DNA from: a virus
Virus record (IMG/VR): IMGVR_UViG_3300023313_000021
Span: 1 to 34,022 of that record
Length of the DNA stretch: 34,022 nt
Strand: one strand, 5' to 3'
The position numbers and the translations under genes are program-made. The notes beneath the pieces were generated by a model. The model had not been told where the DNA came from. It ran no database searches and worked only from the letters and a program-made list of their open reading frames with translations. Below are positions 15,670 to 22,244 of the stretch, piece after piece; within the stretch, counting starts at the first letter, position 1; each line of letters opens with the position of its first letter.

Positions 15670-15812
15670 TTCTTAAGTCCTCTCTCTTTATAATATTTAT
15701 ATTTAGCTTCTTGTACCTCTTCCTCAATCCTTCTAATATCGTTTGGGAAGTCATATATTATATAAGCTAAATATACTGCTAAAATTGAAATAATACCCCA
15801 TAATGCTTCCAT
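15666..15812 (-). CDS. Small membrane protein, 48 residues
   Basis: A 48-residue protein starting MEALWGIISILAVYLAYIIY, a single N-terminal membrane helix, followed by a charged helix ('RRIEEEVQEAKYKYYK'). GAGGAG lies ten bases upstream; its start overlaps the previous stop by one base (TAATG) and its stop overlaps the next start as ATGA. This tight coupling on both sides makes it a convincing gene. Function unknown. Confidence 0.6.
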   Translation of the reverse strand: MEALWGIISILAVYLAYIIYDFPNDIRRIEEEVQEAKYKYYKERGLKK

Positions 15813-15964
15813 TATGAATTCTCCTCGTTTAACAATCTCATCTTACACATTAATAAGTCTTGTGTAGTAAAACCACAATCACCCCTGGGAGTCCTTATCG
15901 TCTCCTCTACTAACATTTCAATAACAATGTTAAGTGCGTTTATTTTATCTTTTCTATTTGTCAT
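15812..15964 (-). CDS. Small hypothetical protein, 50 residues
   Basis: A 50-residue protein from the ATG at 15964, with a strong GGAGG site. The ATG ten codons upstream falls inside the promoter-like element. It starts MTNRKDKINALNIVIEML and has two Cys (30 and 40) in the C-terminal half. The stop overlaps the next start by one base. No family is recognised. Confidence 0.5.
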   Translation of the reverse strand: MTNRKDKINALNIVIEMLVEETIRTPRGDCGFTTQDLLMCKMRLLNEENS

Positions 15965-15982
15965 CTTGTTCCTCCATAATAA

Positions 15983-16007
15983 CATATACAACACTGTGGC
16001 TACTTTT
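15983..16007 (-). promoter_or_regulatory. Minus-strand element (AGTATAT family)
   Basis: The minus strand reads AAAAGTAGCCACAGTGTTGT and then ATATG, starting two bases after the stop of the 16000-16578 gene. It is nearly the same as the copy at 16584-16608, the two differing at three positions in this span. Confidence 0.5.
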
Positions 16008-16578
16008 TATTCCATACTTGAAAATTATCAAAACCAACTGTATGATAATTACCACCATTGTTATGATAGTAATATATTATAGAGGGGCGTTGATAGTAGT
16101 TTAGAATTCCAGAAAGTAGATCATCTTGATAAGCAAAGGCAATATCATAATTAACCCTAATAACAAACTGCCTCTCTCCATCTTGTTTACCCATCGATAT
16201 AAGATATTTACCAATAATACCAATCTTCCTATTAAATTGTTCAAGTGAGAGAGAATACCTACCTGTCATCTTATCGGCTTCAATACCAAGCATAGCATCT
16301 ACTTGTTCTCTAATATACCCAGCATGTTCAGTAAAACTAATACTCTTTATATTTACAATTTTATCGTTTTTTGTAATAACAAAATCATTTAACTGTTCAA
16401 ATGCTTCATATAGTGACAATGGTATCTTAGTGTATTTCTTCCTAAGATCTATAATATCATCAACCCTCTGCTGTCTCTTAAGCGCTGCTGCCTTCCTTAT
16501 CTTCATGCTTTTCAGCTTTGCGTTAACATCTTTCAGCTCTGCCATTAGCTTTGTTCGCTGTTCTATTAAATCTTCCAT
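16000..16578 (-). CDS. Hypothetical protein with N-terminal coiled coil
   Basis: A 192-residue protein. Residues 1-45 form a basic coiled coil ('QRTKLMAELKDVNAKLKSMK'); the rest is a globular alpha/beta domain with an aromatic C-terminal stretch ('YYQRPSIIYYYHNNGGNYH'). No family is recognised. There is no Shine-Dalgarno before the ATG; instead TATATT lies about six bases upstream, so the transcript may be leaderless. It lies directly downstream of the methylase gene. Confidence 0.5.
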   Translation of the reverse strand: MEDLIEQRTKLMAELKDVNAKLKSMKIRKAAALKRQQRVDDIIDLRKKYTKIPLSLYEAFEQLNDFVITKNDKIVNIKSISFTEHAGYIREQVDAMLGIEADKMTGRYSLSLEQFNRKIGIIGKYLISMGKQDGERQFVIRVNYDIAFAYQDDLLSGILNYYQRPSIIYYYHNNGGNYHTVGFDNFQVWNKK

Positions 16579-16583
16579 ACAAT

Positions 16584-16608
16584 AATATACTACACTATGG
16601 CTACTTTT
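16584..16608 (-). promoter_or_regulatory. Minus-strand element (AGTATAT family)
   Basis: The minus strand reads AAAAGTAGCCATAGTGTAGT and then ATATT, starting at the methylase stop codon. The ATG of the next gene follows after only a few bases. Confidence 0.5.
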
Positions 16609-17303
16609 TATAACGTAAACAACTTCTCTGTGGCTTTCCCTACAATATCTTGTCTCATACTACTAATTATCTCTTTCTCATATATTATTTTAAAATCACT
16701 AGGCATATTATATTCACTTACAAATATAGTGTGTCCGGCTTTCTTCATCGCTCTAAGCCAATTATAATATTTTTCATAATCAATGGCGTCTTTATACTTA
16801 CCTGTATCTTTGTATGGAGCATCGCAATATATTATGCTATTCTCCGGAATTCTAATTTCATCATAACTACCGCTTGAGAATACAATGTTTTTCAACTGCG
16901 GTGCTTGTTTATTTATATTACTACAATGTTCTTTAGTGAAGTTCCTACCCCTATAATCGTCCGGCAACATACCCATATTCCAGCGCCCACTAAAACTACC
17001 AATAAATCCGGCATACCCATACTCCCAATCCTCATAGACGCTCTCACCTGCTCTGTAGCTATCATTTACCATCCTACGCCACTTAAACGGCTTAGCGTCC
17101 AATATATGGCCTTCCGCAACATATTCTAATAATGCTATTAAATATTGATTACTATCGTTCGCATATCTTATCCCATCTACTTTGTCTATTAAATTACAAC
17201 CACCACAAAACGGCTCAACATACGCCTGTCCGTCTTTACGTCCTTTTAGTATTATCGGCAAAATATCTTTCGCCAAGCGTCTCTTACTTCCCATATACAC
17301 CAT
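16608..17303 (-). CDS. dam: D12-class adenine-N6 DNA methyltransferase (Dam-like)
   Basis: A 231-residue methyltransferase of the D12/Dam family. 'YMGSKRRLAKDI' at the start and 'VEPFCGG' (29-35) form the S-adenosylmethionine site. The catalytic motif IV is 'CDAPY' (160-164) in place of the usual DPPY; Asp, Pro and Tyr are kept. It probably methylates adenine in a short site such as GATC to protect phage DNA from host restriction or to mark its origin, though the site cannot be read from sequence. It is the first gene of the minus operon and, unlike its neighbours, is preceded by a late-type element. Two ATGs, at 17303 and three codons in, are possible; the first fits the GGAG spacing better. 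Confidence 0.85.
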   Translation of the reverse strand: MVYMGSKRRLAKDILPIILKGRKDGQAYVEPFCGGCNLIDKVDGIRYANDSNQYLIALLEYVAEGHILDAKPFKWRRMVNDSYRAGESVYEDWEYGYAGFIGSFSGRWNMGMLPDDYRGRNFTKEHCSNINKQAPQLKNIVFSSGSYDEIRIPENSIIYCDAPYKDTGKYKDAIDYEKYYNWLRAMKKAGHTIFVSEYNMPSDFKIIYEKEIISSMRQDIVGKATEKLFTL

Positions 17304-17311
17304 ATCTTTAG

Positions 17312-17339
17312 TTCTCCGTTTCTACATACTAAAATACCC
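17312..17339 (-). promoter_or_regulatory. Late-type element on the minus strand, before the methylase
   Basis: On the minus strand GTATTTTA and TAGAAACGGAGA are present with the usual spacing. The 28 bases 17312-17339 are identical to 26787-26814, which precede the tail chaperone gene on the plus strand. This is the only copy of the late-type family on the minus strand. Confidence 0.65.
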
Positions 17340-17640
17340 ACGTTGGCCTTTTAGCTTTAGCAATACTACTGTTGCCCAAGCTTGTAGCTCAGCTGTAGAG
17401 CTTAAGAGAGGAGAGAAGAGAAAAAAATATAATTAAGTTAGTATGAGAGTTTGAAGATAATATAAGGGAGTTAGTTTCAAAAATATTATAATTATGTTAT
17501 CAGTTAGTTTCGTAATAGTTTTGAGAATAGTTTCGTAATAGTTTCATGAAGGGAACATTAAAATAATTTAATATATTTACATATTTTAAGTGCATTTAGT
17601 GAATTTAGTATGAAAGTAAATAATTTCCAAAAACGACCCA

Positions 17641-17767
17641 TAACACTGTGAGGCGTTGATACTAAAGGGCTGTAGCGATATTTTGATGACAATGTTAGAC
17701 GTTGTTAGGCTTTGTTAGGGGTTAAAAAAAGAGACACCTAACACTGTGAGGCGTTGATACTAAAGGG
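17641..17767. repeat. 29-bp direct repeat pair
   Basis: Bases 17641-17669 and 17739-17767 are identical (core TGTGAGGCGTTGATAC followed by TAAAGGG), 98 bp apart. A diverged third copy lies near 17935-17956 (GTAAGTTGTTGATATATAAG). Between copies are TGTTAG hexamers. They are likely binding sites for a replication or regulatory protein. Confidence 0.75.
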
Positions 17768-17982
17768 ATAGAGACGTTTTAAAGAGTAAATGTTCCTCTC
17801 TTTCTTACTTTTCTAGAAAGTTTAAAATATATAATAATGGACTAAAAGGGGCATATAAGGCCTAAAACACCACAATTCTCTATATATAAGTCTTTGGGAA
17901 TAGACACCTAACACCTAACACACCTAACATTTCGCTGTAAGTTGTTGATATATAAGGATATTTCAATGTTAGGGGTTGTTAG
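17693..17982. repeat. Cluster of nine TGTTAG/CTAACA iterons
   Basis: TGTTAG occurs at 17693, 17703, 17713, 17967 and 17977 and the complement CTAACA at 17738, 17908, 17915 and 17924. The spacing of neighbouring copies is mostly 7-10 bp. Such clusters typify origins bound by an initiator. The inverted halves face each other across about 100-200 bp. Confidence 0.65.
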
Positions 17983-18052
17983 CTATCGGATGACGTCAAA
18001 AGAGACAAACATTTTATCCGGTCGATAGCTTTTCTTAATGTTAAAAATTATC

Positions 18053-18104
18053 GGCTCGAGAGGTTTTTACGGCACGAGAGAATTTAGGGGCACGAGAGCT
18101 TTTT
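18053..18104. repeat. GGCACGAGAG repeats in the control region
   Basis: The core GGCACGAGAG appears at 18071-18080 and 18089-18098, with a one-base variant (GGCTCGAGAG) at 18053-18062, at 18-bp spacing. The last copy is embedded in the same 24-25-bp unit found twice at 9547-9606. Confidence 0.7.
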
Positions 18105-18650
18105 GACTATCTATAGAATTTTATAGCCCCTACTCTAGAGAATTCCAGAGCACGTCAGAAATTACTAGCCTGATTAAAAAATAGGCACATTTTCACTAAT
18201 TGCCTAAAAAATAAGCATAGTGTAATTATTCCCCCTATAGGGGTAATTTTTGCCCCCTTTTTTCATTTGGGTGCAATTTACTCAATAGCGGCCGATATTA
18301 GCCGGCTGCAAATCTATCTCAATAGGCTATATATAAATACATAGCCGGCGCCGCCATTAATTAAAATAGGGCTGCAAATATAGTAATAGGTTAAAATATT
18401 TAAAATATTAGCGCCGGCAATTCTATCTATTGCCCCCCCATATCGCGCCTCCTAAATAATAGCCTATATTGCTATCTATCCCCCATATACAACTATCCGG
18501 CGTATTCTATCCTTATCCCTATTTTATTTATATTTATTTTAATTTAATTTCTTCAACGATTTCAAGTACTTGCGCCACTATTTTCGGTATCCCTTAAATT
18601 AATTTACAAAATAGCCCCAAAAAGTTCTACCCCATGAAGTATATATCTAC

Positions 18651-18707
18651 ATAAGAGGCAAACCGATCAACGATCTCTATCGGCTTACCGATCGCCTTAC
18701 CTCTTAT
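18651..18707 (+). ncRNA. Stem-loop upstream of the island genes
   Basis: ATAAGAGG (18651-18658) pairs with CCTCTTAT (18700-18707), enclosing a CCGAT/ATCGG hairpin (18663-18683). The element is followed by an A-rich, not U-rich, stretch. It may be a structured leader, an operator or part of the origin. Confidence 0.45.
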
Positions 18708-18726
18708 AAAAGAAAAAATTAATTAA

Positions 18727-18751
18727 ATAGGTATACATGCCTATATATAAT
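18727..18751 (+). promoter_or_regulatory. Dyad-TATAAT module 1 of the island
   Basis: An 18-bp dyad of the type ATAGGC-N6-GCCTAT (here ATAGGT-atacat-GCCTAT, 18727-18744) is followed immediately by TATAAT (18746-18751) and then ATAGGAGGC before the ATG. No gene precedes this copy, so the dyad is better read as an operator than as a terminator. Confidence 0.6.
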
Positions 18752-18778
18752 AATATAACGGCAATAGGAGGCCATAAA

Positions 18779-18865
18779 ATGAATGAAAATATATCAACAT
18801 ACTTAGTATTAATAGCTAGCGGATTTACCGGCGTGATGGCGCTAATTATAGGGGCTGCAGTATGA
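18779..18865 (+). CDS. 28-residue membrane peptide
   Basis: A 28-residue peptide, MNENISTYLVLIASGFTG and then VMALIIGAAV, that is almost entirely one membrane helix. AGGAGG lies 6-7 bases before the ATG and the stop overlaps the next start as ATGA. A perfect site, the dyad-TATAAT module and the coupling argue that it is real despite its size. A small membrane peptide paired with a helical cytosolic partner might act in membrane disruption or host exclusion, but this is a guess. Confidence 0.6.
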   Translation: MNENISTYLVLIASGFTGVMALIIGAAV

Positions 18866-19071
18866 ATATTAGTAACAAAATAGAAATTGTTCAGCTTAAA
18901 ATAGAAAAAATTGAAATAGATAAAAAAATTAATTCTATTAAAAATAAATCTAATAGAATAGAATGCGATAGATGCCACTTAATATTATTAGATAATATTA
19001 GTAACTTAATGCAAAAGATATCTAAATTAATGTCAACACATGAATATACTGCAGAATTGAGAAAAAAATAA
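18862..19071 (+). CDS. Small Lys/Ile-rich helical protein, coupled to the membrane peptide
   Basis: A 69-residue protein. Residues 1-32 form a Lys/Ile/Glu coiled coil ('KIEIVQLKIEKIEIDKKIN'), followed by 'RIECDRCHLILLDN' with a CxxC pair (35, 38) and a second helix. It starts within the stop of the 28-residue membrane peptide. No family is recognised. The short coiled coil could pair with itself or with the peptide. Confidence 0.55.
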   Translation: MNISNKIEIVQLKIEKIEIDKKINSIKNKSNRIECDRCHLILLDNISNLMQKISKLMSTHEYTAELRKK

Positions 19072-19081
19072 AATTAAATAA

Positions 19082-19104
19082 ATCGGCGTACGCGCCTATA
19101 TAAT
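19082..19104 (+). promoter_or_regulatory. Dyad-TATAAT module 2 of the island
   Basis: The dyad ATCGGC-gtacgc-GCCTAT (19082-19099) shares its last T with TATAAT (19099-19104), followed by GATAGC-TATAGGAGGC and the ATG at 19137. The layout matches modules 1 and 3. Confidence 0.6.
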
Positions 19105-19136
19105 AATATAGAAGGATAGCTATAGGAGGCAATAAA

Positions 19137-19316
19137 ATGAATATAAAAGAAAAAATGAAAATATTAGAAAAAAAATTCAACGCGCTTGAGGATATGAAAA
19201 ATATAGAAGGCTTTTGGGGCGTTGATAGCTTAATATACCGCGATTATAAATTAAAGCTATCGGCCTTGATCGATAGGCGCGCGTATTATATTGAGATGCA
19301 AAATAAAATTAAATAA
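19137..19316 (+). CDS. Small hypothetical protein, 59 residues
   Basis: A 59-residue helical protein starting MNIKEKMKILEKKF, with 'GFWGVDSLIYRDYKL' in the middle and an Arg/Tyr-rich end. AGGAGG lies 6-7 bases before the ATG, and it has its own dyad-TATAAT module. Codons such as GCG, CGC, GGC and TCG are frequent, unlike the AGA/GGT-style choice of the structural genes. No family is recognised. Confidence 0.6.
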   Translation: MNIKEKMKILEKKFNALEDMKNIEGFWGVDSLIYRDYKLKLSALIDRRAYYIEMQNKIK

Positions 19317-19368
19317 ATAGGCCGCCGCGCCTATATAATATAATAAGCGATCAAGGCGCCGCCCTTGA
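19317..19368 (+). promoter_or_regulatory. Dyad-TATAAT module 3 of the island, with a second dyad
   Basis: ATAGGC-cgccgc-GCCTAT (19317-19334) is a perfect dyad starting right after the preceding stop and sharing its last T with TATAAT (19334-19339). A second 18-bp dyad, TCAAGG-cgccgc-CCTTGA (19351-19368), lies downstream of the box, in the would-be leader; both dyads have the same 6-base centre. Confidence 0.6.
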
Positions 19369-19403
19369 ATAGAATAAATAAAATAGCCATAGGAGGCAAT
19401 AAG

Positions 19404-19712
19404 ATGAATAATTTAAATAGTATGTATGGAAATATATCGGCGGATGATTTTACGCAAATAAATACGGATGGGTACGGCAACCCTCAATATAGTATATCGC
19501 CCCATGACATTGCAAATGTATTGAATATTAATATATTGCAAATGGGAATAAGTAAGGCAATAAAGAAGATCCAAAAAATTACCGGCCTCAATAAAGTGAG
19601 GGGCAGATATCAACTTAAGATGCAGTCATATAGCTTATCTAGTGACGTAAAGGTATTAAATTCTATAATAGACGATTATAATTTTAAGCAATGGGAGGCC
19701 TATGATGAATAA
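19404..19712 (+). CDS. Hypothetical island protein
   Basis: A 102-residue protein from the ATG at 19404, which has AGGAGG eight bases upstream; the earlier in-frame ATG at 19365 lies inside a dyad. It starts MNNLNSMYGNISADDF and has a helical centre ('HDIANVLNINILQMGISKAI') that could be a small helix-turn-helix: 'SPHDIANVLNIN' resembles the start of such motifs. It overlaps the next gene by 8 bases. It may be a small DNA-binding regulator acting on the nearby dyads, but this is inference. Confidence 0.55.
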   Translation: MNNLNSMYGNISADDFTQINTDGYGNPQYSISPHDIANVLNINILQMGISKAIKKIQKITGLNKVRGRYQLKMQSYSLSSDVKVLNSIIDDYNFKQWEAYDE

Positions 19713-20127
19713 TTTAAATATAGATCTATTGCGATCAATTGAGAATATGAAGGGCCGCGACGGACGTCCAGAATTCTGCAAAATATTAGCGCGTCGCGAC
19801 GCGGCGCGTACTGAGGCCGGACTGGATCAACTGCACAATATATTTGCAACTATTAATACGCGCCGGACTATTGAGGATATGCGTAAAAAATTAAATAGGT
19901 GGGAGCCGACGCTGGACGGCTATAAATATACGAATAACATAGGCGACGTCTCGGCCTATTGTCATAAATACGACGGTAATATGATTACGCCGGCCGGCGG
20001 CTGGATATTATATATTGATGATGATATCCAGATACGTCGCCGCTATCTCAAGGATATCAAGGCCTATCTATCGGATCACCTGAGATATATCGGACTGAGG
20101 CAGCCGGCGCTACTTGATTACATATAA
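19705..20127 (+). CDS. Hypothetical island protein
   Basis: A 140-residue protein; of the two adjacent ATGs I choose the second (19705), since GGGAGG is then seven bases upstream and the first 15 coding bases repeat those of the preceding gene. It is rich in Arg and Asp ('KILARRDAARTEAGLDQL', 'IQIRRRYLKDIKAYL') with 'GGWILYIDDDI' near the C-terminal third. Arg is mostly CGC/CGT here, whereas AGA dominates in structural genes, pointing to a different origin. It is followed by a GC-rich hairpin. No family is recognised. Confidence 0.55.
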   Translation: MNNLNIDLLRSIENMKGRDGRPEFCKILARRDAARTEAGLDQLHNIFATINTRRTIEDMRKKLNRWEPTLDGYKYTNNIGDVSAYCHKYDGNMITPAGGWILYIDDDIQIRRRYLKDIKAYLSDHLRYIGLRQPALLDYI

Positions 20128-20146
20128 ATATAATTATAATAATAAT

Positions 20147-20166
20147 GGGGCCCTATCAAGGGCCCC
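20147..20166 (+). terminator. GC-rich hairpin ending the island
   Basis: GGGGCCCT (20147-20154) and AGGGCCCC (20159-20166) pair perfectly around ATCA. Only a weak T-containing tail follows, so termination is likely but not certain. It lies 20 bases after the last island stop. Confidence 0.6.
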
Positions 20167-20361
20167 TCCCTATTGCACTGACGCTATTGAATATGGTACG
20201 CCTATACGATAATGTAGGGCGGCCGGTGATGAAGGTAGGGGGATGATGGTGCGATGATGAAGGGGGTAGGGGGAACAGACACGCTTTGCCTCTTTTAACG
20301 CTGCAACCAATTTTTGTAAAAAAATAACGGCCCTCTAATTTTTTTTGAGTAATTTAAAAAC
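20167..20361. other. Non-coding spacer with purine-rich G runs
   Basis: No gene is seen. Bases 20230-20280 are G-rich and purine-biased with five G runs of five or fewer (GGGGG, GGGGG, GGGGG and shorter), interrupted by GATGATG. The rest reverts to AT-rich sequence with an A7 and a T8 run before the next ATG. Confidence 0.5.
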
Positions 20362-20634
20362 ATGAATTCAGCATACATTAGTACTAAAGAGAACATAGCA
20401 CCATTCAATAAATCAAATCTATCAAGAGATATCAAACCGCTAAAAAACGATAAGTACTTGATATTAAAGGACTTTATGGGTGGGGAAAGTGTTGCCGATG
20501 AAGTTGTTTTCAAAATAGTAGAGGATACACAGAAGGCTTACTTCACTAAAAACAAATGTTATAAGAGTAATACAGACGCTCTTAAACAAGCAATCATGTA
20601 TGCTCACCAACTAGTATTAGAGAAACTCAAATAA
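20362..20634 (+). CDS. Hypothetical protein
   Basis: A 90-residue alpha/beta protein starting MNSAYISTKENIAPF and ending in a helix ('DALKQAIMYAHQLVLEKLK'). Codon use returns to the AGA/AAT style of the structural genes. Only a weak GAG site precedes the ATG. No family is recognised; its place between the island and the first structural gene gives little clue. Confidence 0.45.
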   Translation: MNSAYISTKENIAPFNKSNLSRDIKPLKNDKYLILKDFMGGESVADEVVFKIVEDTQKAYFTKNKCYKSNTDALKQAIMYAHQLVLEKLK

Positions 20635-20709
20635 TATAATTATAATATTTTCTACCTCTATATTTTTTTTATTCTGAAAAAACAGCTCTGCTTCAGCTGC
20701 GGCAGCTTT

Positions 20710-20744
20710 AGTATTTTAAAGACTAAACAGAAGAGGAAACAATA
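20710..20744 (+). promoter_or_regulatory. Late-type element at the head of the structural region
   Basis: AGTATTTTA (20710-20718) is followed by a degenerate leader (CTAAACAGAAGAGG) and the ATG at 20745. It would be the first late promoter of the rightward structural block. Confidence 0.55.
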
Positions 20745-22235
20745 ATGGCTAGAGTAAACGACCGCCCAGTATCAAAAACCAATCCACTGCCAAATGTTAT
20801 GGTGGTGAGAGATGTATTAACAGGCACATATAATGAGGTTGACTCAGCTACGCCTCTTCAGGTTGTTTTAAGCAATGCTGCTCAAGTTAGTGGTCAAACA
20901 CTTATATCCTTTGATGACGGCGCAGGCAATCCTATTACTATTTCTCGTAGCATAACAGATCCTGGTGCGATGAAGGTTGAGGTTATTAACCAGAGCGCTG
21001 GGACTTCTAATATAATTGAGTTGGACGATGGCCTTGGCAACCCTGTAACGATAGCGCATGTTGCTGGTGTTCAGACAGTTAGTGTTGATAACTTCCCAGC
21101 AGTACAGGTTGTTAGACAAGAGGCAGACGGACGCCACCTATTGCATACAAACACAGATGGAACAATTATAGAGGCTAAGCACATTACAGGTAAGCAGCGT
21201 GTAGTTAGTAATGATTATTTCACAGAGATTGGTGCTGGTAATGTTCCAGGGCACTTGGCAGGAAACTATAACGCTAAGTCTTTAACTATCCCTGCTATTA
21301 AAACATTGGCAACAAACCTTCCATTATCAGCATACCCAAATGCTCCAGCTCCTATTCCACCAGCAGTACAGACAGGTGTTCAAGTTAGTGTTGTGAGTTT
21401 AAGTGCGTTAGATATTGGTGGTCCTACAGGATATTTTGTAAATAATGCAGCTGGTTATGCGGCTGGTACTACAGTGTTGGCAGTTGACGGTGCTGGATTG
21501 ATAGCAGCTGGTGATACTATTACATTTGCTGGTGATATTAATATTTACACTGTATTAACATATGTTCCTGATGTATTGCCAGTTGGTAGCCCTATTGGAA
21601 CACCAACTCCAAGTACAGGTGTATTAACATTAACAACGCCTCTTATTCTTCCTGTAATTAATTTACAAGCAATGACAGTTACTCCACTTATTCTTCCTGG
21701 ATCTGGTGTGAGAACCATAGAACTTAGCGGCCTTGATGCTGCTGGCAATAGTATTGGTGAGACAATAGTAATGAATGGTATAACGCCAGTATTGAGTAGA
21801 TATTTTTATGAGACACTCAACTTCATGATTGCTATTGAAGAAGGGCCTTTACATACAGGAGCCGCTGGTGCTATTACAGCAACTATGGGGGCTGCTGTAG
21901 TACAGCAAATTGATTTAGCTGGCACAAGAAGTGCTACAGCATATTTTAAAGTTCCTGTAGGTTTTAAAGCACTTGTTACTGAGATTATTGTTAGTAGTAC
22001 TCAGAGAGGACTTTTAGTTAGCGCTGATGCCACAGTTCATCCTATGACTAAAGCACTAATACCTATGTTTTATAACTATAAGGAAGCAGAAATCGGAAAA
22101 GGTACTACATTATTAAAGTTTGACTTCCCTATTGCAATACCAGCTGGTGGTGAGTTTAGGCTTTCATGGATTGATACAAGAGGTAAGGGACCAATAGCGC
22201 AGGCTGGATTCGAATTCTTCTTCGAGCAGGTATAA
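20745..22235 (+). CDS. Probable virion spike or decoration protein
   Basis: A 496-residue, Ala/Gly/Val/Thr-rich beta protein with few Lys or Cys. Residues 1-140 hold two similar units ('SFDDGAGNPITI' and 'ELDDGLGNPVTI'), suggesting an internal repeat. The C-terminal 120 residues ('YFKVPVGFKALVTEIIVS' ... 'FPIAIPAGGEFRLSW') look like a jelly-roll end domain as seen in head spikes or receptor-binding appendages. It precedes the terminase genes and has its own late-type element, suggesting strong expression. No specific family is recognised; a role in the virion is inferred from composition and context. Confidence 0.5.
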   Translation: MARVNDRPVSKTNPLPNVMVVRDVLTGTYNEVDSATPLQVVLSNAAQVSGQTLISFDDGAGNPITISRSITDPGAMKVEVINQSAGTSNIIELDDGLGNPVTIAHVAGVQTVSVDNFPAVQVVRQEADGRHLLHTNTDGTIIEAKHITGKQRVVSNDYFTEIGAGNVPGHLAGNYNAKSLTIPAIKTLATNLPLSAYPNAPAPIPPAVQTGVQVSVVSLSALDIGGPTGYFVNNAAGYAAGTTVLAVDGAGLIAAGDTITFAGDINIYTVLTYVPDVLPVGSPIGTPTPSTGVLTLTTPLILPVINLQAMTVTPLILPGSGVRTIELSGLDAAGNSIGETIVMNGITPVLSRYFYETLNFMIAIEEGPLHTGAAGAITATMGAAVVQQIDLAGTRSATAYFKVPVGFKALVTEIIVSSTQRGLLVSADATVHPMTKALIPMFYNYKEAEIGKGTTLLKFDFPIAIPAGGEFRLSWIDTRGKGPIAQAGFEFFFEQV

Positions 22236-22244
22236 GGAGAGAGT

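Larger units (their letters stand above)
17304..18778. other. Gene-free control region and candidate replication origin
   Basis: About 1.5 kb without a plausible gene separates the leftward and rightward gene sets. It contains the methylase promoter element, a long AT-rich stretch (about 17440-17640), a 29-bp direct repeat, nine TGTTAG/CTAACA hexamers (17693-17982), an inverted repeat (about 17980-18031), GGCACGAGAG repeats (18053-18104), a CCCC-TATA-GGGG palindrome (18232-18243), a region of GCCGGC-type words and C runs (18290-18500), and a stem-loop (18651-18707). Iterons, AT-rich DNA and divergent transcription together suggest the replication origin. Confidence 0.55.

Noticed and set aside
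17384-17401. tRNA D-arm-like sequence GTAGCTCAGCTGTAGAGC
   Set aside because: It lacks one D-loop base and no anticodon arm, T arm or acceptor pairing follows. No integrase is present to make it an attachment site. It is self-complementary and may simply be an operator.
18727-19368. CRISPR-like array
   Set aside because: The repeated dyads are 18 bp, differ in the centre, are separated by genes and are tied to TATAAT boxes; they are operators or promoters, not an array.
20230-20280. G-quadruplex
   Set aside because: There are several G runs, but they are unevenly spaced and interrupted; a stable structure cannot be claimed from sequence alone.
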